Of a DNA stretch of 64,000 bases, positions 22,070 to 32,523 are shown one piece after another. Source of the DNA: Vandiemenella viatica (Eukaryota > Arthropoda > Insecta > Orthoptera > Morabidae); contig CM061921.1 in NCBI GenBank assembly GCA_031002005.1, positions 122,418,597 through 122,482,596 of the forward strand, given 5' to 3'. Under the pieces are notes generated by a model, which did no database searches, was not told where the DNA came from, and saw only the letters and a program-made list of their open reading frames with translations. A program made the translations under genes and the position numbers. Position 1 is the first letter of the stretch. The number at the start of each line of letters is the position of its first letter.

Positions 22070-23560
22070 TAAACAGAAAAAAGTATCCTATGATCTTTCC
22101 AATGGCAAATAGTATCACCTTATTAAATTTTATCAATATCGGATTACACGTTTAGCCCTGAAAACGTAACAAACAGACAGATAAACAAAGTTTCTATCGC
22201 ATTTACAATAGTATACAGTTAGTAGCTTTTACCCGCGACTTCGTACGCGTGGACTTAGAATTTCATTGCCAGAATTGGATATACAAAGCTCTTAGTAATG
22301 TAGGATTTGTCCCAAATAACACCAAGTCGGCGTAATATGACAGGAAAGCCATAACTATATCATTCTACCTTCGAACCTGTCTCATGAAGACAATCAACTT
22401 CAAACATATTTAAAAACAGAAAAACAAACGAATGTGCGGGGATGTAGGAGGGGTTTAACTGAGGGCAGGTTTATTTCAGCTTGGTCTTTCCTACTATCTT
22501 CAGCATGAGCATCAGATTCTTGGGTTCTAATAACTTTAGCTGCTCGTGCTCTTCTAGAGCTACACCTTAGGCAAGGTTTACGCCAGCAGGAAATGTCAAA
22601 AAAGAAGACAAAATAAAATGGTGCCAGAAACGTTTAGGCAGACATAAAGTAATAATACATTGCAGAGCAATCCACATCTATACTAAAAAATAAGTTTTGT
22701 CTGTAAACGATTTTTTTTTCAAACAAATCATACACTAACAGACTGCGCGAGAAGCACATCTCGAACAACCGACGTAACATACAGACTAACACTCGCATCC
22801 GTCTGTATGTCACCATTCGATTAGTTGTCAAAATTTCATGACTGAAACTGTTATTCATAACGAGAAAAATGTCCTGTGTCCTTCCTACAGATACAAAGTA
22901 TTTCATTGTCAAATTCCATAAATCCCGGTAGAGCCATTTAGTCGTCAAAACGTATCAAAAAGACAGAGACTTACTTCCGCATTTGTAATATTATTAGTGT
23001 AGATCACACACACTGACTGCGAGAGAAACAACGCATGAGGGATCAATATAGCTTAAAAAAGTGCACACGAACGACATTGTTAGACCACCTACGATTTGAC
23101 ACACATTGCACCCCTAAATTTGTGGGATCTGCAGTTTAACATGGAAGCCGAACAGCCGACCGTCCAGGCGTGACACATACGATCAATAAAATTCTTAAAA
23201 TCTTTGCTTCCACCGGGATTTTGACCGGGGACCACGTTCCAAGCATCAGTAAGCAAGCGCATTAACCACTGAGCTACCATACGGCTATGCGGTAATGTAC
23301 TACAGAGACCTACACATCCTACGCATCTGTCTATCACCGTTCAGTAATTTTTCAACATTACATGACAATATTATACAGAAAAATATATACTATGTCCAAG
23401 TGTCCATCCTAATGCCAAATAGCATCTCCTTGTCAAGTTTCATCACGATCGGATTAGCCGTTTACCCCAAGAAACGTAACAAACAGACAGAGAGTCAGAT
23501 AGACAGAGTTACTATCTCATCTATAATACTGGTATACAGGTAGATGCTACTGTCACAAAA
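22070..23560 (+). repeat. Three diverged copies of a LINE 3'-tail repeat (RTE-like)
   Basis: The motif 'caaatttcatcaaaatcgg...agccgtttt...cgtaacaaacagacag...tataatattagta' recurs in decayed form at about 22075-22222, 22860-23005 and 23385-23545. After the first, CCCGCGACTTCGTACGCGTG begins another unit. This layout resembles RTE-type LINE tails and related SINEs common in insects. No coding domain is left. The family name is an inference. Confidence 0.5.
23180..23275 (-). mobile_element. tRNA-like SINE head or tRNA pseudogene
   Basis: The minus strand reads GGTAGCTCAGTGGTTAATGC (A box) and CCCCGGTCAAAATCCCGGTG (B-box position, with AA in place of the canonical CG). A long variable region between the boxes and no aminoacyl-stem pairing indicate a SINE head and not a working tRNA. 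Confidence 0.55.
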
Positions 23561-24282
23561 CACTATCTTGGTGATGATAGGCAATTTACTTTAATTTAAT
23601 TTATTTCAATTTGGATGAAACACAGAAGTTCCGGTTGCAAGCTTCCTACACCCTCACCTTCCCATGGCGTCATTTGAAATCTACAATTTACTTATGCAAC
23701 TTACGAATTGCAACTTCAAAGTCATTCAGTGGTTTTAGTAAATCATTCATTTCTCTTCGTAATTTATTGCAGTTCTTGATTCCTTTACTTACAAAGAAGT
23801 AATAACAACTAAATAATTGTTTGTGGGCTACAATGGGAACGGAGAGTCATACGGGTTTTACACTAGTCGGATAAAATACTGAAGTCGCTATAATTGATAT
23901 TTATGGCATCATTTTAGTAATTCCGTCACTTTAAAAATACACCTGCGAACTTCACGCGACGTAATGTAAGCAAAGCTATGTTTATGTTGTAGCAATTATT
24001 CTACGACATGTAGATCAACGAGAATTTGACGGCTACTAGCAGCTCGATCGGTAGTCGATCTAAGGCAGAACTTGTCGCTTTCACAGATCAGATACGAATG
24101 GGAAAAGTTTCAAGTTGTTTCCTTCAAGGTGAACTTAAGCTACGCGTGCAATTCTGCCACGCGTGCCGTATTTCTGTTGAGCGAGCGGCAGCGGCTTCTG
24201 TTAGTTGAAGCCACCGTTTTATTTCACGTATGCCATCGGCTCAGATTTGGTGAAGTAAAATACAAGAATTAAAATGTGCCCA
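23561..24282. other. Intergenic stretch, nothing recognised
   Basis: Short overlapping frames near 24026-24272 have no motif. Ends where the RTE-like fragment starts. Confidence 0.5.
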
Positions 24283-24878
24283 TTGCAGAAGTAAGTGAAT
24301 TCTGTTATTTTGGAAGCAAAATTACAACCGATGGCCGAAGCAGGAAAGATGTTCAAAGCAGAATAGCATTAGCAAAAAGAGCCTTCATGAAAAAGAAAAA
24401 TCTTTTAGTTTCAAATGTTGATACAGGAATTAGAAAAAAACTTTTTAAAACTCTATGTGTGAAGCACATTCCTTTACGGTACCGAAATATGGACTTTAGG
24501 AATACCGGAAAGAAGGAAAATTGAAGCATTTGAAATGTGATGCTACAGAAGAATGCTAATAATTAAGTGGACAAACAAAGTAAGAAAAGTAGGAGTTTAA
24601 GAAATGATGGGTGTGGAAAGAAGTTTGTGGTAGAGTCTTACAGAAAGAAGAGACAGGCTGGTAGGTCATATTTTGAGACATGCTGGATTGGTTAATTTGT
24701 TAGTGGAGGGTACAGTCGAAGATAAGAACTGTAGAGGAAGACAGAGATAAGAATATATGAAGCAGATAATTGAGGACGTGGGTTGTAACGAATATGTAGA
24801 GATGAAGAGGTTAGCACAAGAAAGGAAGAGATGGAGGATTGATCAAGTCAGTCGAAAGACTGATGACAAAAAAAAAAC
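24283..24878 (+). pseudogene. RTE/BovB-like LINE, 3' fragment
   Basis: 5'-truncated end of the family represented almost completely at 47711-50986. The frame 24276-24524 reads FCYFGSKITTDGRSRKDVQS and then AKRAFMKKKNLLVSN, the post-RT region. The rest is frameshifted, ending with the family 3' end CAGTCGAAAGACTGATGACA and a short A tail at about 24868-24878. It abuts the next LINE (24915-29870) with almost no spacer. Confidence 0.78.
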
Positions 24879-24914
24879 TAAGCAGTATTCTTGGCATTTA
24901 TTTTTATTCGAAGG

Positions 24915-26010
24915 ATAATTGACTACCCTGTTAGATATCCTGTTCAGATCCTCCAGTGTTCAGTCTTCTCCAAATTTAACCCTATTTTACAATATTATTT
25001 CAACAATCAATACTCTAAATTCCGACTTCAACCCAACACCATCATTCATTACAGCAGTGAACAGCACTAGTCCCAACGCACGTTGCTGTGGCACTCGCAT
25101 GTTTACTTACAGCCCTTTTAGTAATTTATTTCTCAAGCTGTTTTGTTTTTATATTTTAAGAATGCTTTTACCCAGAAGGTCACTTTTCCATCCACTCCCC
25201 AGGGCTTTTACTTTATCTTCTATCGCTTGATGGCTTGCTCTGTAAAATTCTTTGGTGAGATCCATTGCTACACTACCAGCTTGTACTTCCATGTCCTTTT
25301 CACTGCCATATCTTGAATAGTGCTCACTGAGATTCACACGAAAGTCCTTTCCTAAACCAGAGACATTTATGATGTAGTTATATACCAATCTTTCCATCAA
25401 CGAGTTGGCCTGTAAATATCACCCCTATTTTTATTTTCTCCTTTATGTATCTCTACTACTAAGGCACTTTTACAGTCCTCTTGTAAGCAGGAAGTCTATG
25501 TACAATTTAATGTTCCGCAAACGTTAATACAGCAATAGTTATACTATCCACATCAGCCCATTTATACTCTTTTAACTAGATTAGTTCCCTCATAATAGTA
25601 TCAGGATTTATTTCCAATTTTCTATTCTGGTTATTGTTTCTAATATGTAGAAGGTCCTCTGATTTTTCTCTTTTCACCCCACAAATAAGTTCCCTAATGG
25701 CCCCATCAGACCTATTGTTTAGTACCTCTGCCGTTTGAAAATCGACATTAACTTCTTTACCATTCTTATCTACAGTTGTCTGAATATCTTCCCCATAGTA
25801 TTACAAACATAGAAATTCCTAGATGTAATACTCGGAGGTCTACTGCAACTATATTTTTCGTAAAACAATCTTTAGCTTCCCTCTTTAGTTCTACTAATTC
25901 TATGTTTAGTTTCCCTACTGCCTCTGTTGTGTTCTCTTCTCAACTCCCAATTATAGTAAACAGGTTATGTACTTTTCTCTATTTTTCATTTTAGAATAAA
26001 CATTTCTTCC
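24915..26010 (-). pseudogene. LINE reverse transcriptase and linker, decayed
   Basis: The frame 25400-25149 reads MMERLVYNYI, then SVAMDLTKEFYRASHQ (family form VDLDFTKAFDKVSH, first catalytic aspartate) and EDKVKALGSGWKSD. Beyond a stop, the same chain continues as VPQQRALGLVLFTAVMND (family form VPQGSVLGPLLFNIYIND) and VGLKSEFRV. The YADD box cannot be read. 26010-25500 corresponds to the linker found at 665-230. Multiple stops; inactive. Confidence 0.72.
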
Positions 26011-26207
26011 CCTTTCTTATAGTGCCAACCCTTTACACTTTAGTGGCGCTCTTCTTCCAATTACTGAATCTTTCTCTGAAATTGTTTTTCCTTTTTGTCT
26101 CATGTCTAAATTATTATCAGGATGTGTGAGTGGAGACTTTCCCGGCGTATCGATGCAACAAAATCTTCTCGGGTGTCCAGCCGAATGGTGGTGTAAAAAC
26201 ACGAACG

Positions 26208-26767
26208 GCTATTCTCGGCGGCAGATAGAGTGTGCCTTTACTCAGAAGCCACTAAGACCACCGTCGGAGCAAGAAGAAACACCAAAAACTCTTGCTATTC
26301 TTCTATATACGGGGAACACATCGGGAAAAGTTGGAAGACTCTTGGCGCGGTATGGAATTAAAAGTATCTTCCGGCCTCCCACCAAGAAATGTGATATGCT
26401 ACGGTCGGTAAAAGATGACTTAGGCTTGAGGACACCTTGGATTTATTCCATACTGTGTGAATGCGGTAAAGTGTATATCGGTCAGACCATCAGAACGATC
26501 GAAGAGCGCCTTATCGAACACAAACGACACCTGAGGCTGATGCAACTGAACAAGTCTGCGATAGCCGAGCATGCCTTCGACGAAGAACACCGGATAGAGT
26601 TCGATAAAACGGCAGTGCTGGCCAGGCCCTCTTCCATCTGGGACTCGTTCATAAACGAGGCGTTGGAGATCCGTCTTAATGACAACAACATATATAGGGA
26701 CGGCGGGCTCTTTCTGAGCGAAGCCTGGAAACCTATCATTAGTGATCTCCGACGAGAGCCTGCCTGA
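26208..26767 (+). pseudogene. Penelope-like ORF, C-terminal GIY-YIG endonuclease domain
   Basis: About 186 codons open to TGA at 26765-26767. The linker FRPPTKKCDMLRSVKDDLG is the usual stretch before the nuclease. The nuclease itself reads WIYSILCECGKVYIGQT, then RLIEHKRHLRL, SAIAEHAFDEEHRI and NEALEIRLN. It matches Penelope-type GIY-YIG nucleases with their cysteine/histidine set (C-x-C...EH...H). This domain nicks the target for priming. The frame is intact, but the RT that should precede it is deleted and replaced by the inverted terminal segment, so it is a 5'-truncated copy. The ATG at 26102 lies in target sequence and is not a true start. Confidence 0.88.
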
Positions 26768-27258
26768 GCCTAACTTGCTTCTTCAGCCCGTAAGCTGGAG
26801 AATTCATTGTTGAAGTATTTGCCTGGTTGGCATTGCCTTCATTTTTACTGGTTGTATTTTTGTTTTTAACTTTTTTCTTTTTCTTTTCTTTTTAGGCTTT
26901 GTTTTGTATAACCTTTAGCTGGTTCTTCTTGGTTGGCCGTATTCTTGATTATTGATGATATTTACGGCGTGTCTTCATGAAGCGTTCTGGAGCTAGGTGT
27001 ATCGGCCGAGCTCGTAATTATACTTGATACGAGTTGCGTCAGAAACTCGATGATGTTATTCAGTTTCGGCCCCCACTGCAGGTTTGCTGCGATGTGTTCG
27101 CAGCATCTATGTTGACTCGATGTTCGGCCACTTGGAGTTATGGTCTTCGCCTTCGTAGCTGGACGAGGCGGGATGCGGTGTCTTGACCGGTCTTCATCGC
27201 TGGGCGATGCAGCGTACTTGGTTGTCTGACGACAAACTGCTCTGGTAGCTTGCGATGT

Positions 27259-28038
27259 CTAGCCCTTTTCTACGGCTGAGTCCCCCTGCGGGTTGGGCGG
27301 CGACTCAGCACGAGAAGTTACTTGTCTCTTCTGCAACCGTCGTTTCCTGCTGGGACATCCGCGGTAGCAGGCTGCGTGATGTCCACCACAGTTGCAGCAG
27401 ATAGGATCCTTCTTTGGTCTGGGACAGTCTGCCGGTAGATGTTGTTCCCCGCAGCAAACGCACCTTAGCCTCATAGTACATTGCTTCGCGTAATGGTTGA
27501 AGCGCTGGCACTTGAAGCACTGCACGATTTCTTGCGTCTTCGGCTTCGTGGCAGTAGAAGTAGACTTATCGGCAGATGCGGGACAATTGTCATCTGTTGT
27601 AGAAATTGTCTTGACGTTATGTTGTGGATAGTAATCCTTCGCGGGTATGTTCTCCTCTTGCAACAAGTTAGTGACTGTCCTCCAGTCAGTCAGGTTACAG
27701 GGCATGATGATCAGTCCGTCTAGTTGCGGCCATGCGAGCAGCGGTAGATCGGTGCAGCGCTGCAGCCGGCCGAGTAGTCGGATTCCATCACTGGTGACAG
27801 CATAGATGGGATAAGTTGGACCCTCTTCCATCAGAGGTTCATTGTCATCCATCTTATCGGGAGATGCAGGAGATTCCGGCACTGTATCCGCAGCTGGCGT
27901 GAACTGCGGTGTAGTAGGCCAGAACCGCGGCGGACGCCGCTTTGCCTCCTCCACCATCTCGTCCAGACGAGAATCGGCTTTGGCAGGCAGCTGACCACCG
28001 GCTCTTCTCCTGGCGACAGCTGTATACCGGCCACTCAT
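27259..28038 (-). CDS. LINE ORF1 (gag-like) protein with three zinc knuckles, 259 aa
   Basis: Intact frame from ATG at 28038. The order is a proline/charged N-terminus, a central RNA-binding-like region (YAVTSDGIRLLGRLQ, then LPLLAWPQLDGLIIMPC), a low-complexity linker, and three CCHC knuckles: CFKCQRFNHYAKQC, CVCCGEQHLPADC and CCNCGGHHAACYRGC. The knuckle spacing and the YRGC end are typical of Jockey/I-type LINE ORF1 proteins, which coat the element RNA. The C-terminus appears frameshifted, because LINE-like coding continues past the stop in another frame. Without an ORF2 nearby it could only work with enzymes supplied in trans. Confidence 0.8.
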   Translation of the reverse strand: MSGRYTAVARRRAGGQLPAKADSRLDEMVEEAKRRPPRFWPTTPQFTPAADTVPESPASPDKMDDNEPLMEEGPTYPIYAVTSDGIRLLGRLQRCTDLPLLAWPQLDGLIIMPCNLTDWRTVTNLLQEENIPAKDYYPQHNVKTISTTDDNCPASADKSTSTATKPKTQEIVQCFKCQRFNHYAKQCTMRLRCVCCGEQHLPADCPRPKKDPICCNCGGHHAACYRGCPSRKRRLQKRQVTSRAESPPNPQGDSAVEKG

Positions 28039-28319
28039 CTTCTGTGTTGCGTGCTACTTGAAGTACGCGACACACAAGTCTAACGTGGAGCGAACAAGCT
28101 CGCGCTGACGGCTTTGTGGAAGTTCCTCGAGGACAACAACAAGGAAGGAGATGTATTGAGGAAGTTTCTGCAGGCAGCAGACAATAAGCAAGGAAATGCT
28201 ACGAAGAAATACTCGAGACGGAACAACAAGGAAGTGCTCTCCACGGCAGACAGGGAAGAACTCCGAGCGAGCACTACTGTGTCTCTCCGACGAGAGCATA
28301 GCAGATCCTCGGCCTGACA

Positions 28320-28553
28320 CTAAATCATCTGGGACAGCTTTTCGCCCAGAGTGTGGGGAAGTTCTTGCAACGTTGGTCGCATCTCCTTCCAGTTCATTTG
28401 GGTTGTCATCATTTTCTGTGTGGCTGCGTTTGCTAAGACTTGCGTCATTAGCAAGGATTGCTGGTGTAGCAGCTGGGCGATGACGTCGAGGTTGTCATGT
28501 TGGTTGCAGTCCGCCTGATGACGCAGATGTTGGGTAGCGGACTGCTTCTTCAC
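28320..28553 (-). CDS. Small ORF upstream of the gag-like ORF1, glutamine-rich
   Basis: 77 codons on the same strand as the ORF1, 282 bp upstream of it. Contains IAQLLHQQSLLMTQVL, an amphipathic helix that could form a coiled coil. No family recognised; it may be part of the LINE 5' leader or of a displaced gag N-terminus. The segment between it and ORF1 (28320-28039) holds no conserved frame. Confidence 0.3.
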   Translation of the reverse strand: MKKQSATQHLRHQADCNQHDNLDVIAQLLHQQSLLMTQVLANAATQKMMTTQMNWKEMRPTLQELPHTLGEKLSQMI

Positions 28554-28619
28554 CGCCGCGTGTCGCTTAGATCCAGTTTCAGCTTGATGTAGGCTGGGCG
28601 GTTCTATGGAAAATTAAGG

Positions 28620-29070
28620 CACCAGCTCGTTTGTGCGTGACGCTTTCCCGTTGGCCCGTAGATTCTGCTTAATTGGGCAGCCGCTGTAGCATGCTGGGTG
28701 TGGGCCCGAACACCGGCAAATGACACCAGTCGGGCGCCGCAGCGGACCGTGGATTAAGCCAGCAGTCGCGGCCAATTAGAAGTGGACACAACAGCATCTC
28801 GGTCCGCTAGCACATCTGGGCGGGAAGGAGCAAGTGGAGCCAGTGGTGGCCGCAGCGGGCCGCGTATAAGGCTAACCCTCTCGACCAACCAGAGCGAGCG
28901 GGCCTTCCAGCTGAAGGTATAAAGGAGGTTCGATCGGCGGCCATGCCAGTCGAGGCAGAGACAGTCAGCTGAGAACAACTACAGATAAATGATGAAGACA
29001 GTAGAGTTAACTGACGAAACGTCGTGTTTTTACACCACCATCCGGCTGGACACCCGAGAAGATTTTGTTG
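28620..29070 (+). repeat. Penelope pLTR-like terminal region with TATA-like site
   Basis: GC-rich region unlike its surroundings, ending at the target duplication. TATAAA at 28918-28923 (GAAGGTATAAAGGAGG) could be a promoter core. It holds a hammerhead-like fold (28989-29021) followed by CGTCGTGTTTTTACACC and the segment repeated in inverse at 26156-26207. A related terminal fragment is at 36085-36270. Confidence 0.6.
28989..29021 (+). ncRNA. Hammerhead-ribozyme-like core in the Penelope terminus
   Basis: ATGATGA (28989-28995; canonical CTGATGA) is followed by a hairpin CAGT (28999-29002) / ACTG (29010-29013) with a 7-nt loop, and then CGAAACG (29015-29021), the order of a hammerhead core. 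The related fragment at 36.19 kb has ACAGC/GCTGT with a 7-nt loop before CGAAACG. Hammerheads are known in Penelope-like termini. A convincing stem I was not found, so this copy may be inactive. Confidence 0.45.
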
Positions 29071-29085
29071 TTATTATCAGGATGT

Positions 29086-29465
29086 CTCAAGTAGATTTCT
29101 AGTATGATTGCTAGCCTCGTTCTCCGCTTTACAACTTGTGTGAATCCTGTTTATTTGCAAACCTCTGTTCCCTTCTGTAATTTATCTTAATTCGCTGCCA
29201 ATCAAACGCTGCCACATTTAAGTCCTCACGATTTATTACCATTCTACGCTCATTTCTGAACCTTAAATATGAATTTAATTTCTCACCAAGAATCTCTTCC
29301 ACTACCATAGGGAGCCAAGACCCTTATTATCCCTAGCAACTCATAACTAGTTTGAAAATCCCTCCACCAATTCTTCATGTATCTCTGTGGTACAATCTAT
29401 AACCATCAAGAAAATCCTGATTGTCTCGCATTGTCTAGCACTTCTTCCTTTAACCAAGCTTCTAT
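29086..29465 (-). pseudogene. LINE endonuclease region, decayed (other side of the Penelope insertion)
   Basis: Nucleotide-level match to 960-1440 of the first LINE copy (for example CTCATTTCTGAACCTTAAATATGAATT versus CTCACTTCTGAACTCTGAATATGAATT, and the CTCTGTGGTACA block). Coding is too broken to give an endonuclease motif. It continues the element cut at 26110. Confidence 0.7.
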
Positions 29466-29471
29466 CCCTAT

Positions 29472-29672
29472 AACTCGGGAGGACGGCGTTTCAAGTCCAC
29501 GTCCGGGCATCCAGATTTGGGTTTTCTATGGTTTCCCCAAATCATTCCAGGTGAATGTCGGGATGCTTCCTTCAGAAGGCCATGGCCGAATTCCTTCCCA
29601 TTCCTTCCCCCCCCCCCCCCGTCCTTTCCCGTCTCTAAAGACCTCGCTGTTAAGCGACGTTAAGCAGTTAAA
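29472..29672 (+). mobile_element. tRNA-derived SINE (family A), 5'-truncated, in the LINE
   Basis: Starts at TCGGGAGGACGGCG and keeps the B-box region as TTTCAAGTCCACGTCCGG, the full body, a C12-14 run at about 29608-29621 and TTAAGCAGTTAAAAAG at the end. LINE sequence continues on both sides. No duplication could be fixed. Confidence 0.85.
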
Positions 29673-30008
29673 AAGTTTGACAGCTGGTATTGTAGTATTT
29701 TCAGTATTACTCTACACATGCTTAGTTGTGACCCCGAATTTTATTATTACATCAGCTTCTACCATTTATTTATTATTTATGTTTTTCCCATCATGCATCT
29801 GCATTCAGTAACCCATTGGTTGCTATTTGTATACCCTCACCAGCAGCCTCAAACCTAAAAAAAGAAGAATTAATCTCATATAGTAATGGTTTTACATGTA
29901 ACGCTTTTATAAGAGTGAAAGAACATAGGGAATAAAGTCGCAGTGGGGTGATAACTGGAGGAGCCGGTCTCCGGTCTCTAAAGGTTTAAATTTTATTCGT
30001 CATAATTA

Positions 30009-30122
30009 ATTTTATTTTAACTTATATTGTTTTGTGAGTAACGATACAATGAAGTTTAATAATTCATTTTATTTTAACTTATATTGTTTTGTGAGTAACA
30101 ATACAATGAAGTTTAATAATTA
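30009..30122. repeat. Tandem duplication, 57-bp unit, two copies
   Basis: TTTATTTTAACTTATATTGT starts at 30011 and again at 30068; the units differ at about one base (AACGATACAA versus AACAATACAA), so the duplication is recent. Confidence 0.9.
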
Positions 30123-32348
30123 AAACAAAACTGGTTTCTTACAATCGTCGTAAATGTGAAATTCCCAAAATGTATACATTTTATTCTCAAAGTATAAACT
30201 TTCTCAAATGCTTTCTACATCGTTAACGGTGGAAATGAGATCGTAGTGAGCAGAATTTCGCTAATAAAGGGTATGTTCCTTACAGAAGTCTATTTTCCCT
30301 CGGGGCTGGAATTCCAGTGTAGAAGTTGAACGAAATGGAAAGAAAACAATCTCTTAAAGCATATTTGAACTACATTACTTCTCCGTAAGCAAGTCGACTC
30401 CAAGAAGGGAAACACTTTTTGCACGAGTGCCCACCGACAGAATAACTATACGAGTTCCTGTAAATCAATGGACACATGTTTTATTACACTCTGACGGGTA
30501 TCTAGACCTATGTTAGGTAAGTACAGTCGAAGGAGTAGGTTATTAATCCTGTTATGTAAGCCTTATTAGCAGAAAGTAATTTTGCTTTTAATGTTGTATC
30601 GAGATTTCGATTGGTAATATTCACTTGAAAATGATTAATTCATGTTCAGTTTTGAACAGCAACCGCAATAAATTTATTCTGACACTGAGATCAGTAATTC
30701 AGTTTATTCTCAAATATATGTGTTACAATTATTCTCACAATACAATCCATTCCCTCTGAAATCTATAATTTTGATACCTTTCTATAGGTACCACTGGACA
30801 TACAAACATAAACATAAAACGTGGGTAAACTTTATACTCTCGCCTACTGGAGAGTGCAATATATAAATTACGAATAACAGAAAATGTTTGCCAATTCTCT
30901 TCATTAATGAGCAATATCATTTAAGACGTCTACTGGAGTGATGTCTTTGCAGACTACAATCGCAAAGAATAACACGCACTACTTTTCTGCTAACACAGTT
31001 AAGGAACTAAAAATTACAGAATATTCGAGCAATGATAAGAATAAAGCCTAATGTAATATTGTTAATGTTCATGGCAATATCAGGAACCATACAGTTCTAC
31101 TGATGTGATGATCTCTGAATGTAATAGAAAATTGTCTAAGACAAGAGGTGAAAACTGCCTATGAAATTAACAATAGGAATTGGTAACCTTTACATATAAT
31201 CATAACAATTAATTCAGCTTATATCTTTCCCGCGAACAAATCTTCCTCAAGATATCGTCAATAGTGGTAAAAATATGTACAAATAAGAGCAGGCTCAGGT
31301 GATTAGTTATGTAGGAGCTCCAGTGACGTCACAGGCATGGCGCTCAAGACTATACATGCCCAATACAATTCAACCACAGAAGAAGAATAAAAAATCAATT
31401 ACCGATACAACGTCAGTCAAGTTTTAAGCAGCTTGTAATGCGCGTACTGTCTGCTTAATATAGGCTACGCCTAGTTTTCAACGTAAGACGCCAATTCCCT
31501 GGCTTCAGTTACTTATTGAGTATCAGGATAGCGATGTTTGCATGGTATATTTCGCACTAGATGACGGTAACAGATTAGATCATTTAAACTGAATGAGAAA
31601 TTAAACTCTTGACGATAGCCGGATTGCAAATACACAATTTCTCAATATTCCTAAACCCTAAAATTATTTTATCTCTGTGTGATGGCAAAGGCATTTTATT
31701 ATTAATATTATGTCCAATGAAGTGACAACGCTTAGAAGGTCATGACGTTACCTATAGCGTCGTAGAATAGCCCCACCCCTTCCAGCGGTCTATAGCTGAG
31801 CCTCTTTACACACCGAACACACCGAGTTCAGCTGCAATGGCTTTTGTTTCCATCATCATACAACCTAGCTAAAAGTGACACCAAACGGATCACTGTTGGA
31901 CTGTCCTCTATACAAAACTTTCAACCAGTATTTGTGTTAGATATAACAAAGTTACCCTAACGTATAAGGATTCGGATGAGCTGTCCAGTGATACTGGCTA
32001 AGTCCAAGTTATATAGCAACAACGTCGAACAAACGGCCGTTCCACTCGACCATCACACCGTCTCCTGCAAAGCTGTGTCGCGAGTGAAAACGATATGTTT
32101 TCTATAAAACATCCATCACGCCAGCGGTGTCTACATTTTTGAGTGAACATGGCGAAAACTGATCGACGCTGTCTATTCTATGGAAACCGACATAGAAACC
32201 AAGAAGTTATGAAGTCCACAAGTTAACAACACTTGTTAGAATTTATGAACATATTAACTGACAAAATGTTGCAGGAAATCATTTGTGGTGCAGTGTCTCA
32301 AAATTTCAAAGTTCGAGTGCAAAAAAATGATTGTTGGGAATATTATAA
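30123..32348. other. Intergenic stretch, nothing recognised
   Basis: No frame with motifs, no SINE body and no terminal repeats that I could pair. A GC-moderate segment at 31740-32060 (CCACCCCTTCCAGCGGTC...) looks single copy in this window. Confidence 0.5.
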
Positions 32349-32523
32349 ATGAAAAGCAGAGCTTAAACGGATAGCTGTTTGGCCGGATACCGGTTATCCG
32401 GCCATCCTATAAGCTGGATAGCCGGATATTCGGCAGCTGGAGATTGTTAGTTGAGGTTAGTAAAAATAAAAATATCGTCAGTAAAGATAGGATCCTCTAT
32501 TTGTGAATATTTTGATATAAATA

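Larger units (their letters stand above)
26850..28600 (-). mobile_element. ORF1-only LINE nested in the Penelope-like element
   Basis: Minus-strand unit with an ORF1 of gag type (28038-27259) and an A-rich 3' end (AAAAAGAAAAGAAAAAGAAA at about 26895-26868), but no endonuclease or RT region. After the ORF1 stop, another frame (about 27060-26960) reads IIEFLTQLVSSIITSS, similar in position to the C-terminal tail of Jockey-type ORF1 proteins. Both limits are approximate and no target duplication was found, so internal deletion of a complete LINE cannot be excluded. Confidence 0.5.
26126..29070 (+). mobile_element. Penelope-like element with 15-bp target duplication
   Basis: TTATTATCAGGATGT lies at 26111-26125 and again at 29071-29085, in the middle of the interrupted LINE. 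The left end has an inverted copy (26156-26207) of the last 52 bp of the right end (29019-29070), sharing CTTCTCGGGTGTCCAGCCG-type sequence. Such inverted or direct terminal segments are usual for Penelope-like insertions. Content: ORF C-terminus with GIY-YIG nuclease (26208-26767), a nested ORF1-only LINE on the other strand (about 26850-28600), and a terminal pLTR-like region (about 28620-29070). The RT part of the Penelope ORF is absent. Confidence 0.85.
24915..29870 (-). mobile_element. CR1/L2-like LINE copy, interrupted by a Penelope-like element and a SINE
   Basis: Same or closely related family as the LINE at 1-2235. Its pieces, in minus-strand order, are 29870-29673 (start of ORF2), 29465-29086 (endonuclease), 26110-25430 (linker) and 25430-24915 (RT). 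These correspond in order to about 1700-1450, 1440-960, 830-230 and off-window sequence of the first copy. Insertions: SINE at 29472-29672 and a Penelope-like element at 26126-29070. The 3' end is missing. Confidence 0.78.

Noticed and set aside
22500..22620. Helitron protein fragment on the minus strand (basic SSRRARAAKV-like peptide)
   Set aside because: Short, low-complexity basic peptide; no Rep or helicase motif and no Helitron ends nearby.
23180..23275. Functional tRNA gene
   Set aside because: A and B boxes are present, but spacing is too long, the T-loop is altered and the acceptor stem does not pair; it is a SINE head or pseudogene.
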